Of a stretch of DNA of 64,000 nt, positions 1 through 9,703 are shown in pieces. Made by a program: the position numbers and the translations under genes. Positions within the stretch are counted from its first letter, which is position 1. Each line of letters opens with the position of its first letter. The DNA is taken from contig NZ_CP021912.1 in the NCBI RefSeq assembly GCF_003264115.1, forward strand, positions 1,471,001-1,535,000, read 5' to 3'. The notes beneath the pieces are model-generated. The model was not told where the DNA came from. It worked only from the letters and a program-made list of their open reading frames with translations, and did no database searches. This stretch comes from Erythrobacter sp. KY5 (lineage in GTDB: Bacteria > Pseudomonadota > Alphaproteobacteria > Sphingomonadales > Sphingomonadaceae).

Positions 1-2
1 TC

Positions 3-1568
3 GAAGGCCAGCCGCTGCTTGAATTGATCGCCGGCGACACGTGGGAAAGCGGCAAGTTCGCGCCAAGCCTACATGAACTCGCCGACAAGCTGCGCAACAA
101 GGAGAATTTCTCCAACCTGATCGTGCAGGTTTCGATCAAGGGCGAGGAACGGTGGTGGGAATTGTCGGGCACGCCCATGCGCGACGACCGAGGCAAATTT
201 ACGGGCTTTCGCGGCGTTGGCTCGGACGTCACTGCGCAACGCGAGTCGAGCGAGAAGATCGCCTACCTTGCGCGCTATGACACGCTCACGTCCTTGCCAA
301 ACCGCCTGATGCTCACCGAAGCGCTGAGCGATGCGCTTGACTACGCAAATCAGTGGCGCACGCGTTGTGCGTTGCTGATGGTGGATCTGGATCGCTTCAA
401 GGCGGTGAACGATTCCCTCGGCCATATCACTGGTGACAAGATGCTCGCGCAGGTTTCTGCCCGGCTCGAGGCTCTGATGAGCGAAAACGCCATGGTCGGA
501 CGACTGGGTGGAGACGAATTTGCGGTCGTCATTCGCGACGCGAGCGATCTCGACTTCATGCGTCAACTCGCGCTGCGCATCATCCAATCTCTGTCGGAAC
601 CTTACCAGGTCGACAATCACACGCTCTACGTCGGTGCCAGCGTGGGCTCCGCCATCGGTCCGCGCGACGGCAAGACCGTCGAAGAAATCATGCGCAATGC
701 CGACCTTGCGCTCTATCGCGCAAAGGATGTCGGCGGCGGCGAGCACTGCCGGTTCGAGCCCGTGCTTCACGCATCCGCCGAAGAGCGCCGCCAGCTTGAA
801 TCAAGCCTGCGCAAGGCGCTCGGCCTCGACGAATTCGTGCTTCACTATCAACCGGTGGTCGATGCTCGCAGCGAAAACATCGTGAGCTTCGAAGCGCTGG
901 TGCGGTGGAATTCCAGCGAACATGGCTTCGTGAGCCCCGGCAAGTTCATCCCACTGGCAGAAGACACTCGCCTCATCGTTCCGATCGGCAAGTGGGTGCT
1001 TCGTCAGGCCTGTTTTGAAGCGCGCAACTGGCCCGACCACGTGAAGGTCAATGTCAACGTATCGCCCGAGCAGTTGCTCGAACCCGATTTCCATCAGGAA
1101 GTCGTCGACGCTCTCGCGGCAAGCGGCCTGCGTCCAGAACGGCTGGAAATCGAAGTTACCGAGAGCATCTTCCTGCGCGATGCCAGCATTGCGCGCAACG
1201 CGCTGGAACAGGCGATGGCGCTGGGCTGCTCGATTGCGCTCGATGATTTCGGGACTGGCTATTCGTCGCTCGGCTATCTGCGCAAGCTGCGCTTCTCGAC
1301 GATCAAGGTCGACCGGACCTTCGTCCAGGGCGCCGCCCAGGGTGCGAATGAGAGCCTTGCCATCATCAACGCGGTGGTCGCGATGGCCAAGAGCCTTGAA
1401 ATGACCACGACCGCAGAAGGCGTCGAGGATGCAGAGCAGGCCGAATTGATCCGCAACCTTGGCTGCGACAAGATCCAGGGTTTCTACTTTGGTCGCCCGA
1501 TGTCGCGTGAAGAGGCGCTACGCCTCTTCTCGGTCAAGAAGGAACGCAATGCGCGACTGAGAGCCTGA
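3..1568 (+). CDS. PAS-GGDEF-EAL cyclic-di-GMP signalling protein, 3' part
   Basis: The reading frame is open to the window edge, so the true start and any further N-terminal sensor lie outside; the internal TTG at 24 is not a convincing start. What remains reads as the end of a PAS/PAC sensor (about residues 1-80), a diguanylate cyclase domain with an intact LGGDEF signature, and a complete EAL phosphodiesterase domain with EALVRW, the DDFGTGYSS loop, KVDRTF and AEGVE. Both catalytic signatures look intact, so by family knowledge it could both make and break cyclic-di-GMP. The usual RxxD inhibitory site five residues before GGDEF is absent (SENA occupies it), which suggests weak product inhibition. 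It converges on purQ with only 35 bases between. Function confidence is high; which activity dominates cannot be read from sequence. Confidence 0.93.
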   Translation, partial: EGQPLLELIAGDTWESGKFAPSLHELADKLRNKENFSNLIVQVSIKGEERWWELSGTPMRDDRGKFTGFRGVGSDVTAQRESSEKIAYLARYDTLTSLPNRLMLTEALSDALDYANQWRTRCALLMVDLDRFKAVNDSLGHITGDKMLAQVSARLEALMSENAMVGRLGGDEFAVVIRDASDLDFMRQLALRIIQSLSEPYQVDNHTLYVGASVGSAIGPRDGKTVEEIMRNADLALYRAKDVGGGEHCRFEPVLHASAEERRQLESSLRKALGLDEFVLHYQPVVDARSENIVSFEALVRWNSSEHGFVSPGKFIPLAEDTRLIVPIGKWVLRQACFEARNWPDHVKVNVNVSPEQLLEPDFHQEVVDALAASGLRPERLEIEVTESIFLRDASIARNALEQAMALGCSIALDDFGTGYSSLGYLRKLRFSTIKVDRTFVQGAAQGANESLAIINAVVAMAKSLEMTTTAEGVEDAEQAELIRNLGCDKIQGFYFGRPMSREEALRLFSVKKERNARLRA

Positions 1569-1603
1569 CGGATTTCGCCGACTGCGCAGCGCGCTGAACG
1601 TCT

Positions 1604-2293
1604 TTACGCGCTGATGAGGCTGTCGATCAGATTGCTGAAGATCCTGCGCCCGTCACTGCCGCCCATTGAAGCATGTGCAGCAGGCTCCATCGCGCGTTCA
1701 GGGTGCGGCATCATGCCAAGCACTCTGCCATTGGCGCTAAGAACGCCGGCGATATCGCGGCGAGAGCCGTTGGGATTGTCGGTGTAGCGAAAGGCAATGC
1801 GGTCCTCGGCCTCCAGCGCGTCAAGCGTCGCTTCATCGGCGAAGTAATTGCCATCGTGATGTGCGACCGGCACGCGCAGCCGCTCACCGGGCTTGAAGCC
1901 GGAGGTGAACGGCGAGGCGGTGTTTGCCACTTCAAGTTCGACTGTCTTGCAGACAAAGCGCTGCGCCGCATTGCGCATCAGCGCGCCGGGCAACAGGCCG
2001 CTTTCGGTCAGCACCTGAAAGCCGTTGCACACACCAAGCACAGGGACGCCGCGCTCCGCTGCTGCGACGACCGCTTTCAGGATGGGGCTCTTGGCCGCCA
2101 TTGCGCCTGAGCGCAGATAGTCGCCATAGGAAAAGCCACCCGGAAGCGCGATCAGGTCGAGGCGGTCGGGCAATTCTGCATCGCCGTGCCAGACGCGAAG
2201 CGCCTCCTCGCCCGATACGTCCTTGAGCGCCACGGCCATGTCGCGGTCGCAATTCGATCCGGGAAATGTGATTACCGCTGCGCGCAATGCCAT
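1604..2293 (-). CDS. purQ: Phosphoribosylformylglycinamidine synthase, glutaminase subunit PurQ
   Basis: Glutaminase subunit of the multi-protein FGAM synthase, supplying ammonia for step four of de novo purine synthesis in the cytoplasm. The protein opens with [14 protein letters not shown], has the class I amidotransferase nucleophile loop GVCNGFQ, and ends with HPERAMEP supplying the catalytic His and Glu. I start it at MALRAAV (229 residues) rather than 26 codons upstream, because this ATG overlaps the purS stop as TGATG (one shared base), a normal coupling arrangement, and gives the family-typical length. It is the second gene of a purS-purQ pair; the large subunit PurL is not in the window. 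Confidence 0.97.
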   Translation of the reverse strand: MALRAAVITFPGSNCDRDMAVALKDVSGEEALRVWHGDAELPDRLDLIALPGGFSYGDYLRSGAMAAKSPILKAVVAAAERGVPVLGVCNGFQVLTESGLLPGALMRNAAQRFVCKTVELEVANTASPFTSGFKPGERLRVPVAHHDGNYFADEATLDALEAEDRIAFRYTDNPNGSRRDIAGVLSANGRVLGMMPHPERAMEPAAHASMGGSDGRRIFSNLIDSLISA

Positions 2294-2544
2294 CAGGCTG
2301 GCTCCCCGGCAGGCGTGAGCTTCTCGATGGCGAAGTTTTCGATCACCATGTTGGCCAACAGTTTCTCGCACATCCGGTTCAACGCCTCGTCGCTGGTATC
2401 ATCCGCGACTTCCAGTTCGATCATGCGACCGATGCGCACATCCTCGACACCGTCGAAGCCAAGGCTTTCAAGCGAGTGATGGACGGCGCGGCCCTGCGGA
2501 TCGAGCACGCCGGGCTTGAGGCGAACGAGGATGCGAACTTTCAT
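2293..2544 (-). CDS. purS: Phosphoribosylformylglycinamidine synthase subunit PurS
   Basis: An 83-residue small subunit that bridges PurQ and PurL in the FGAM synthase complex of purine synthesis. It opens with [18 protein letters not shown], the standard PurS beginning, and contains the [14 protein letters not shown] segment. The open frame runs 35 codons further upstream without similarity to the family, so I choose the ATG at 2544. Its stop overlaps the purQ start by one base, so translation of the two is probably coupled. Confidence 0.97.
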   Translation of the reverse strand: MKVRILVRLKPGVLDPQGRAVHHSLESLGFDGVEDVRIGRMIELEVADDTSDEALNRMCEKLLANMVIENFAIEKLTPAGEPA

Positions 2545-2845
2545 GAATGAGTGTCCCGAGATTGATTGGCGTTGCGCTGCGATGCCTATAGCGCCTGCGA
2601 GCGCTGGCGCAACAAACTGAACAGCGACAATCACCCGACCGGGCACCAAAGACTGGGCGCAGTTGCGAAGTCTCGGTCAAAAGCCTGTCACAAACTGTAA
2701 CCCAGTCGCAACAATCGCCTCCAGAACCGCCGCAAACGCCCGGATTTGCGCTGTGCAACGCGGCTGACATCTCGCTCGAATCGGCCAAATCTGTAAGGGC
2801 AAGCCTCGTTAATCCTCCCAAGCCACGCAAACATGAGGCTCAATC
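2545..2845. other. Divergent intergenic region between purS and the TonB receptor
   Basis: About 300 bases without a gene, holding the promoters of two divergent transcripts. The only structure I can point to is a pair of inverted GTTGCGC/GCGCAAC arms at 2571-2577 and 2607-2613, which could pair across a 29-base loop just upstream of purS. I see no convincing riboswitch or small open frame. Confidence 0.5.
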
Positions 2846-5080
2846 ATGTCCACCCATATCTGCAATGCGCGCACATTCTGGGCGTGTTCTACCGCTATCT
2901 CGGCAGCAGCCATGCTCGCCGCCGCACCTGCCGCCGCGCAGGATAACGAAACCGATGAGGGTGCATCTGAAGGCCAGCTCGGCTCGATCATCGTCACCGC
3001 CAACCGCCGCGAGGAAAACCTTCAGGACGTCGCGATCTCGGCTGACGTTCTCGGGCAAGAGCGGATCGACAACATCTTTGCGTCGGCCGCAGACACGACT
3101 GCGCTGGCAGGAACCGTTCCCGGCCTCAACGTCGAAAGCTCGAACGGACGCGTCGCACCGCGCTTCTACATTCGCGGCCTCGGAAACACCGATTTTGACC
3201 TTGCGGCATCGCAGCCGGTTTCGGTCATCATGGACGACATCGTCCTTGAGAACGTGACGCTCAAGAGTTTCCCGATTTTCGACGTGGAGCGGATCGAAGT
3301 CCTTCGCGGGCCGCAGGGCACGCTGTTCGGCCGCAACACCCCGGCTGGCATCGTCAAGATCGACACCGTCAAGCCGAGCACGACCGACACCAGCGTCAAC
3401 GTCGGCCTTTCGGGCGGTTCGTTCGGCACGATCACCGGTCAGGCTGCCGTTGGCGCACCGATCATCGACGACACGCTTGGTGTCCGTGTCTCCACCCAGC
3501 TCCAGCGTCGCAGCGACTGGATCGACAACGGCTTTACCGGCGAGGAAAACGTCCTTGGCGGTTACACCGATTTCGCGATCCGTGGTCAGCTCCTGCTGAC
3601 ACCGGATGAAGCCAACCGTTTCTCGATGCTGGCATCGGTACAGTTCCGCGATCTCGACGGCAGTTCGACCTTCTTCCGCGCCAACGCCATCGACGTGGGC
3701 GACAACGACCTGCGTGACGATTTCGACCGTCAAACCGTGTTCTACGATGGTGGTGGCGGCAACGAGGCCAATTACCAGCAGTTCGGCGCGTCGCTGAAGA
3801 TGGATTACGAGTTCGACGGTGCTACGTTGACTTCGATCACCGGCTATTACGAAAGCGACGGATCGAGCCGTGGCGACGTCGATGGCGGCAACCTCGTTAC
3901 CGGCCCGGGCTTCATTCCGTTCCCGTCGGACACGCAGGATTCGATCGATCTGCAGCAGTACACGCAGGAAATCCGTCTCGCCTCGAATGGCGACGGCCCG
4001 CTTAGCTGGCAGGTCGGCGGCTTCTATTTCGACAGCGACTTCGACGTGACCACGGTTGGCTTCACCTTCCCGCCGCCGGTCACCGTCAACCACACAAACG
4101 AAGCATGGGCTGTCTTTGGCCAGCTTTCATATCAGCTGACCGAGATGCTGCGCGTCACCGGCGGCCTTCGCTACACCGATGACGAGAAGGACTTCTTCGT
4201 CGTTTCGGGCGCTGCTCCGCAGCCGGTTTCGGTTCAGGATGACAACATCGACTGGGACATCAGCCTGTTCGCTGACCTGTCGGACGACACCAGCATCTAT
4301 GGCCGCGTCGCGAATGCGTTCCGCGCTCCGACCATTCAGGGCCGTGACGTTGCCTTCTTCAACCCGCCGAGCACCGCCGGGAGCGAAGACATCACCAGCT
4401 TCGAAGTCGGCTTCAAGAGCGAGCTTGCTGACCGCCGCGTCCGCATCAACGGCGCGGTGTTCTACTACACCGTCAACGATCCGCAGTTCACTGCGGTCGG
4501 CGGCGCGGGCAACCTTGTTCAGCTGATCAACGCAAACGAAGGCGAGGCTTACGGCTTCGAACTCGACACCGCGTTCCAGATCACGCCTGACTTCGTCGTC
4601 ACTCTGGGCGTTGCGTACAACGACACCGAGATTCAGGACCCGAACCTCGAAGTCGGCACCTGCGCACAGTGCACCGTCACCGACCCGACCCGCACGATTC
4701 CGGGCGCATTTGGCCCGGTGACATTCGCGAACGTGGACGGGAACCCGTTCCCCAACGCGCCTGAATGGAGCGGCGACTTCACCGCCGAATACACGCTGCC
4801 CGTCGGTGCGAATGACGAATTCTTCGTCTTCACCGACTGGGTGGTCCTCGGCGAGACGAACTTCCTGCTCTACGAAAGCCTCGAATTCAACGCCGACAGC
4901 CGCATCGAAGGCGGTCTTCGCATCGGCTATCGCGGTAATGGCGGCGAATACGAAGTCTCGGCCTTTGCGCGTAACATCACCAACGAGGTGAACGTTCTGG
5001 GCGTGGTCGATTTCAACAACAACACCGCATTCGTGAACGAACCGCGCGTGTTTGGGGTTGCAGTCAACTTCAACTACTAA
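2846..5080 (+). CDS. TonB-dependent outer-membrane receptor
   Basis: A 744-residue outer-membrane active transporter. It has a signal peptide ending near AAPAAAQ (about residues 1-32), a TonB-box-like segment (GSIIVTANRREENLQDV, about 46-62), a plug domain containing RIEVLRGPQGTLFGRNTP, and a long beta-barrel that ends in an aromatic residue (VNFNY), as expected for Bam-dependent assembly. The RREExLQDV pattern is typical of the large sphingomonad receptor family whose ligands are mostly unknown (siderophores, plant compounds, sugars). The substrate cannot be inferred here, since no partner gene is adjacent. It stands alone with its own strong terminator. Confidence 0.95.
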   Translation: MSTHICNARTFWACSTAISAAAMLAAAPAAAQDNETDEGASEGQLGSIIVTANRREENLQDVAISADVLGQERIDNIFASAADTTALAGTVPGLNVESSNGRVAPRFYIRGLGNTDFDLAASQPVSVIMDDIVLENVTLKSFPIFDVERIEVLRGPQGTLFGRNTPAGIVKIDTVKPSTTDTSVNVGLSGGSFGTITGQAAVGAPIIDDTLGVRVSTQLQRRSDWIDNGFTGEENVLGGYTDFAIRGQLLLTPDEANRFSMLASVQFRDLDGSSTFFRANAIDVGDNDLRDDFDRQTVFYDGGGGNEANYQQFGASLKMDYEFDGATLTSITGYYESDGSSRGDVDGGNLVTGPGFIPFPSDTQDSIDLQQYTQEIRLASNGDGPLSWQVGGFYFDSDFDVTTVGFTFPPPVTVNHTNEAWAVFGQLSYQLTEMLRVTGGLRYTDDEKDFFVVSGAAPQPVSVQDDNIDWDISLFADLSDDTSIYGRVANAFRAPTIQGRDVAFFNPPSTAGSEDITSFEVGFKSELADRRVRINGAVFYYTVNDPQFTAVGGAGNLVQLINANEGEAYGFELDTAFQITPDFVVTLGVAYNDTEIQDPNLEVGTCAQCTVTDPTRTIPGAFGPVTFANVDGNPFPNAPEWSGDFTAEYTLPVGANDEFFVFTDWVVLGETNFLLYESLEFNADSRIEGGLRIGYRGNGGEYEVSAFARNITNEVNVLGVVDFNNNTAFVNEPRVFGVAVNFNY

Positions 5081-5140
5081 GTATCAGATTGAACTGGGTC
5101 CGGTTGCTCACTTCGGGAGGCAATCGGAACTGAAACAAGG

Positions 5141-5174
5141 AGAACCGGCAGGAGGCGACCTGCCGGTTCTTTTT
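5141..5174 (+). terminator. Intrinsic terminator of the TonB receptor gene
   Basis: A perfect 12-bp inverted repeat (AGAACCGGCAGG, 6-base loop, CCTGCCGGTTCT at 5141-5170) is followed by TTTTGTTT. It lies 60 bases after the receptor stop and just before the convergent protease stop. The T tract supports termination of the plus-strand transcript. Confidence 0.9.
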
Positions 5175-5187
5175 GTTTGTGAGCGGT

Positions 5188-8115
5188 TCAGCGCTGGATC
5201 ACGCGGGCGGGCGGGGCCTGCCGCATCGTGCTGAGGTCAACAGGTGGGCGCGTGATGCCAGTCACTTTCGGCAGAACGAGAAATTCCACCGCATCCTCTG
5301 GCGAGAGGTACTGCGCAGCGGCGGTCTGCAAGTCCTCAGCCGTCACCGCTTTCAGCAATTCGGGGCTCTCGAACCAGCGGCCCAGCCTGTCGGCCTGGCT
5401 TTGCGCGCGGTCCGCCAGGTTCATCCAGCCACCCAGGCTCTTGAGCGCATTGTCGTAAGCCTCAAGCATGGGCTTTCGCGCCCGTTCGATCAGGTCGGGG
5501 TCGATCCTGCCTTCGCGGAAATCTGAAAGAAGTTCGCGAAACACGCCGCGTACGGTTTCGAGCTCGCTCGCCCCGACCGGTGCGAACAGGGTGAAGGTGC
5601 CATAGCCGGGATAGACGTTGCTTGTGAAACTTGTGGCCTGCGTCGAATAGGCCTGCCCCAGATCTTCACGCAGTCGGTCTGTAAGCGCGATCCGCATTGC
5701 CCGTGCAAGCAACTGAAGCTCGATTGTTTCGGTATGGTCGCTGTCGTCGCGCGTGGGCCAGATCATGCGCACCCATGCCTGATCCTCTTCGCCGCTATGG
5801 CGCACGACCTTCTCGCCGCGGTCCTCGGTAAAGGTTCGGGTCCGCGCAGCCTCGCGCGGTTGGAAGTCGATTTCGCGAGGGGGCAGGGCGCCAAGCGTCG
5901 ATGCGACGCTCGCAATGGCGGCATCTTCGTCGATATCGCCGACCAGCGCGACTTCGATTGCGCCGTTTTCGAACCGGTCTGAGATCACGTTTGCCAGCTG
6001 GTCATAGTCCTTGGCGAAAAACGCCTCGCGGCTTTGCAGACTGAAGCGCGGGTCGCCATCCGACAGGATTTTTCCGCTGACCTCTCCATAAGCGCTTGCC
6101 GGGGTCGATCCCATCGCATCGAAGAAGTTGTCGATGTTCCGCCTGAACTGGTCGATGCCTTCCGGGCGGTAGCCGGGGTCTGTGATTCCCGCGGCGACCA
6201 GCTGCAACTGCAATTCAAGGTCGCGCGGCGTCGTCCCGCCTGCAAAGCTGAAAGTATCCGAGCCTGCCGCGACGTTGAGCCTGACGCTGCGCCCGGCAAG
6301 GATGGTCTGCAATTCATCGCGGCTGTGCTGCCCAAGGCCGCCAAGAGGGAGCGAGGTGACCAGATAGGTCGCAAGCGGGTCTTCACGCGTGTTCAGCAGG
6401 CTCCCCCCGTCGAGCAGCACGCGAAAGCTCACCCGATCCTCGCGGATATCGGTCTGTTTGATCGTCAGGCGCACGCCATTGTCAAAGGTGACGTAACGAA
6501 AGCCGAAACGATCATCGCGCGTGTCCGACACGATAGTTCCGGGCTCGCCAAAGTCGGTGTATGCGAACTGCGCAGAGCCCGTGTCGGCAGGCGCCGCAAT
6601 CGGCAGGGCCATCGCTTCGACAAATGCCGCGCGCAGCGCCGCTTCGCCGCCTTCTGGCGCGGTTCGTCCCTGAAACCGGATGAGCGGATCGTCGATCGGC
6701 AAAAGGTCTGCCTTGAGTAAGGCGAAAACGTCTTCCGGAGTTATCCCTTCAACGGTCTGGTTGAACCGGACGAGCGCGTCCTCGGGTAAGGTCGGGACGA
6801 CGTCGTCGGCGACAAGCCTGAGTGCCGAGCCCACGAAAAAGCCATTCGCCCGCGTTTCAGCGCCAGCGACCTGGTTCTCAATCGCGGTGCGGCCATTGGC
6901 GACCTGTTCGTCGACCTCGGCCTGTGTGAAGCCGTAGGCCAGCGCCTGATTGACCTCGCGCACGGCAGCGAGCAGGCCGTCGCGCCATTGGCCGTTTTCG
7001 GTCGAGATCGTGATAGAGTTTGTGCGCGCGTCCTCAAATATCTCGCCCATGCTGAACCGCGCGCCGGAGAAGGGTGCATCCTCCTGCCGTGTAAGGCGCG
7101 ACAGACGCCTCGCAATGATGTTCATCCCGATGGAGCGCAGCAAATTCTCGCGCCGCGTGGCCAGCGTGTCGGGTCGGTCAATCCACGGGCCAAGCGCGGT
7201 GATGGTAACCGATTCCGAAAGCGCAGGGTCGATGTAGATATCGGTTTCACCGCGACGTGTGATGTCGACCGGTCCGGCCTCCGGCTCGACCGGTGCGGGT
7301 GCGGGGGCCCAGTCGGAGAAACGCTCCCGGATAGCGGCTTCCATCACTTCGACCGGGAAGTCCCCGACAATCACCAGAACGGTGTTGCTGGGCGTGTAGG
7401 TGCGCTCGTACAGGCTCCTCAATTGCGCTGCGCTCGCGTTTTCGAGCGCCTCCAGGGTGCCGATGGGCAGGCGTTCGATGAAACGCGCGCCCGGCGCCAC
7501 GAACTCAAGGCCGTCCTCGCGCGCTTTTTGGGCGAAATTGCGCCTGTCGCGTCTCTCTGAAAGGACGACGCCGCGCTCGCGCTCAACCGCATCTTCGGCG
7601 ATGGTCAGTTCGCTTGCTGTCTCACGCATCAGCATCAAAGCAGTGCCCAGCAGATCCTCGTCATTGCGAGGCAGGTTGAGCATGTAGGTGATCGCGTCGA
7701 AGCCGGTCGACGCATTCGTATCTGCGCCAAACGCAAGCCCCTCGCGTTCGAGCAGCGCGATCATCTCGCCCTCGGGAATGCCCTTCGATCCGTTGAAGGC
7801 CATGTGCTCAAGATAATGCGAAAGCCCGCGCTCGGCTTCGTTTTCAGCCAGCGAGCCGGAATCGATCCTCATGCGCACCATCGCGGTTCCCTCTGGCGTC
7901 GCATTTTCGCGCAAGATGTAGCGCATGCCATTTTCGAGCACCCCAAAGGTGTAGCCCGGATCGACCGGGATATCGCTCTGTTCAAAATACCATGTCGGCT
8001 CCCCCGAGTATTCCACTGAGGGGGCAGCATCCTGCGCGGCAAGAGTGCTGGTGAGAGCGATGTTGGGAAGGGCAAGCAGGAGGCCGGCAGCGAAAGCGCG
8101 CGTCGGAAAATTCAT
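5188..8115 (-). CDS. Secreted M16 (pitrilysin/insulinase family) zinc metalloprotease
   Basis: A 975-residue periplasmic peptidase of the PqqL-like two-lobed M16 type. A signal peptide (to about residue 27) is followed by the inverted zinc motif HYLEH (His100, Glu103, His104) and the acidic third-ligand region VERERGVVLSE about 76 residues later. The second, inactive-type lobe occupies the C-terminal half and contains the QAYSTQATSFTS segment seen in full-length homologues. Such enzymes degrade medium-length peptides. It follows the caspase-like gene by 51 bases on the same strand, so the two are probably co-transcribed. Substrate unknown. Confidence 0.92.
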   Translation of the reverse strand: MNFPTRAFAAGLLLALPNIALTSTLAAQDAAPSVEYSGEPTWYFEQSDIPVDPGYTFGVLENGMRYILRENATPEGTAMVRMRIDSGSLAENEAERGLSHYLEHMAFNGSKGIPEGEMIALLEREGLAFGADTNASTGFDAITYMLNLPRNDEDLLGTALMLMRETASELTIAEDAVERERGVVLSERRDRRNFAQKAREDGLEFVAPGARFIERLPIGTLEALENASAAQLRSLYERTYTPSNTVLVIVGDFPVEVMEAAIRERFSDWAPAPAPVEPEAGPVDITRRGETDIYIDPALSESVTITALGPWIDRPDTLATRRENLLRSIGMNIIARRLSRLTRQEDAPFSGARFSMGEIFEDARTNSITISTENGQWRDGLLAAVREVNQALAYGFTQAEVDEQVANGRTAIENQVAGAETRANGFFVGSALRLVADDVVPTLPEDALVRFNQTVEGITPEDVFALLKADLLPIDDPLIRFQGRTAPEGGEAALRAAFVEAMALPIAAPADTGSAQFAYTDFGEPGTIVSDTRDDRFGFRYVTFDNGVRLTIKQTDIREDRVSFRVLLDGGSLLNTREDPLATYLVTSLPLGGLGQHSRDELQTILAGRSVRLNVAAGSDTFSFAGGTTPRDLELQLQLVAAGITDPGYRPEGIDQFRRNIDNFFDAMGSTPASAYGEVSGKILSDGDPRFSLQSREAFFAKDYDQLANVISDRFENGAIEVALVGDIDEDAAIASVASTLGALPPREIDFQPREAARTRTFTEDRGEKVVRHSGEEDQAWVRMIWPTRDDSDHTETIELQLLARAMRIALTDRLREDLGQAYSTQATSFTSNVYPGYGTFTLFAPVGASELETVRGVFRELLSDFREGRIDPDLIERARKPMLEAYDNALKSLGGWMNLADRAQSQADRLGRWFESPELLKAVTAEDLQTAAAQYLSPEDAVEFLVLPKVTGITRPPVDLSTMRQAPPARVIQR

Positions 8116-8166
8116 AAGCGGGGAAGTGTCCTAAAGTCTCATGGATAAATCGGAAGGTCGCCGCGC

Positions 8167-9624
8167 CTACCCGGCGGTGTCGCGGGCGAGTGCATCGGGA
8201 TCGTCCAGCGCTTCGCGGATCAACACGAAATTGACAGGGAAGGGGAAGGTGGCGACGCGAACGTCGAGGTTGCCATCATCGCGAAGGGTCATGACGGTGT
8301 CGCCGTTCAAAAGGATATCGCGACTAAGATATTCGCCGTTCTCGCCCTTGCGCACGTTGATCGCCACGACTTGTTCGGGCTCCACGCGGAAAAGCAGCGC
8401 ATGGTTCCAGCCATCGACCGCAAAGGCGCGGCCACGCTCTATCCTGAGGCGTTTGTCGTTGGTGGAAATGCGCCAGACCCCGTCAATCGCGAGCGGCGCG
8501 CCGAGGTCCACCGCATAGCGATCAGGCAGCGCCGCGCCGAGCGATATGATCCACGGTTTCTCGCTCTCGATCTCGCCTCCGGTGGCTGTCGGGTCCAGCA
8601 ATTGCGCAATATTGGCCTCGGCAAAACGGGCGTAAGCGCCATCCGGGAATTGTTCTTTGTAGGCGCGGTAGGATTGCACCGTGTCGGTGCGCGCAGCGGA
8701 TAGCCATGCCTGCTCGTCCAATGCGGCGGTGTCGGTGCTTTCGATGCCCCGCGTGGAGGAGAGCGCGTCGGTGGCATCAGCGAAATTCACCAGCGGCGCG
8801 GTGTTTGCTCCTGGCGCCTCGTCTTCGGAATAGAGCCCGGTCAGCCACGCCATCTGTGTGTCGGGCCCCTCGACAAGGAATAGCGGCCTGCCGGTCATCG
8901 ACGCGGAGATGAAAGGCCGCTGTTCGCCATCGGTCGCGGCCAGCACATCGTCTCGCACCATTCCGCCGAGCAATTGCACCGGCAATCCGGGCTGCACGAT
9001 CCGGCGTGCCAGCGCGAGCGCAAAGGGCGAGTTGCCGCCAGCCCCGTCGAACGCGAAATTGCCCGGCGCGGCGGCATAGATCACCAGCATGTCGTCGACC
9101 TCAAGCGGGGCAAGGCCGCGTGAGACGCTGCGATTGTCGTCGGTCCAGCGCACGGCGAAGGGGTTGTTGCGGCACGCATCGAGTACCGCGATCCTGAGCT
9201 TGGCGCCCTCGATCGTGTCGAGGACCCTGCCAAACTCGACCGCTTCGAACGGCAGGTCCTTTTCGGCGTTGAGAGCCGCATCGACGGGGAGCAACCAGTT
9301 GGTGCCTTTGCTCTCGACCCCATGCCCTGCGTAATAGACCAGAGCCGTCTGCGCTCCGTCAGCCTTCTGGCGAAAGGTGCGAAGCTGGTTCATGAATTCA
9401 GGGCGCGCGACGTTCGAGGCAAGCTCAACCGTGTCGAACCCCGCCTCGCGCAGTGCCCCGGCGATCAACCCGGCATCACGTCCGGGATTGGCAAGCTGCG
9501 AGGTGTGTTCGTAATCCGAATTGGCGATGACAAGCGCGACTTTCTGCGCGCTCGCGGCGGCAGGCAGTGCGAGCAGGAATGCGGCCCAAGCAAATGTCAG
9601 TAATGGATGCGCCCATCTCCCCAT
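8167..9624 (-). CDS. Secreted caspase-like (peptidase C14) protein
   Basis: A 485-residue protein with a signal peptide (to about residue 26, ASAQ) and an N-terminal caspase-like fold. The catalytic dyad is visible as YYAGHG (His101) and DACRNNP (Cys151), the normal order for bacterial caspase homologues. The C-terminal third (after about residue 330) is a separate domain I do not recognise, with a short helical segment (AARTDTVQSYRAYKEQFPDG) that resembles the linker in other exported caspase-like proteins. It sits between purC (79 bases upstream) and the M16 protease (51 bases downstream). Its substrate is unknown, and a role with the neighbouring protease is inference from gene order only. 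Confidence 0.9.
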   Translation of the reverse strand: MGRWAHPLLTFAWAAFLLALPAAASAQKVALVIANSDYEHTSQLANPGRDAGLIAGALREAGFDTVELASNVARPEFMNQLRTFRQKADGAQTALVYYAGHGVESKGTNWLLPVDAALNAEKDLPFEAVEFGRVLDTIEGAKLRIAVLDACRNNPFAVRWTDDNRSVSRGLAPLEVDDMLVIYAAAPGNFAFDGAGGNSPFALALARRIVQPGLPVQLLGGMVRDDVLAATDGEQRPFISASMTGRPLFLVEGPDTQMAWLTGLYSEDEAPGANTAPLVNFADATDALSSTRGIESTDTAALDEQAWLSAARTDTVQSYRAYKEQFPDGAYARFAEANIAQLLDPTATGGEIESEKPWIISLGAALPDRYAVDLGAPLAIDGVWRISTNDKRLRIERGRAFAVDGWNHALLFRVEPEQVVAINVRKGENGEYLSRDILLNGDTVMTLRDDGNLDVRVATFPFPVNFVLIREALDDPDALARDTAG

Positions 9625-9703
9625 GCAGGTGAGAATACGCGCTCTTCAGATCAGGTCCAGTCTAATCGGGTCGCAGGTCCGCAAGGGCCCACATCCACCG
9701 CCA

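Noticed and set aside
2571-2613. Inverted repeat GTTGCGC/GCGCAAC upstream of purS as a riboswitch
   Set aside because: A 7-bp stem with a 29-base loop and no conserved purine-riboswitch core; not enough for a regulatory RNA call.
2840-4093. 417-codon minus-strand frame opposite the first TonB receptor
   Set aside because: Shadow of the receptor gene; the receptor has a signal peptide, plug and terminator that fit the plus strand.
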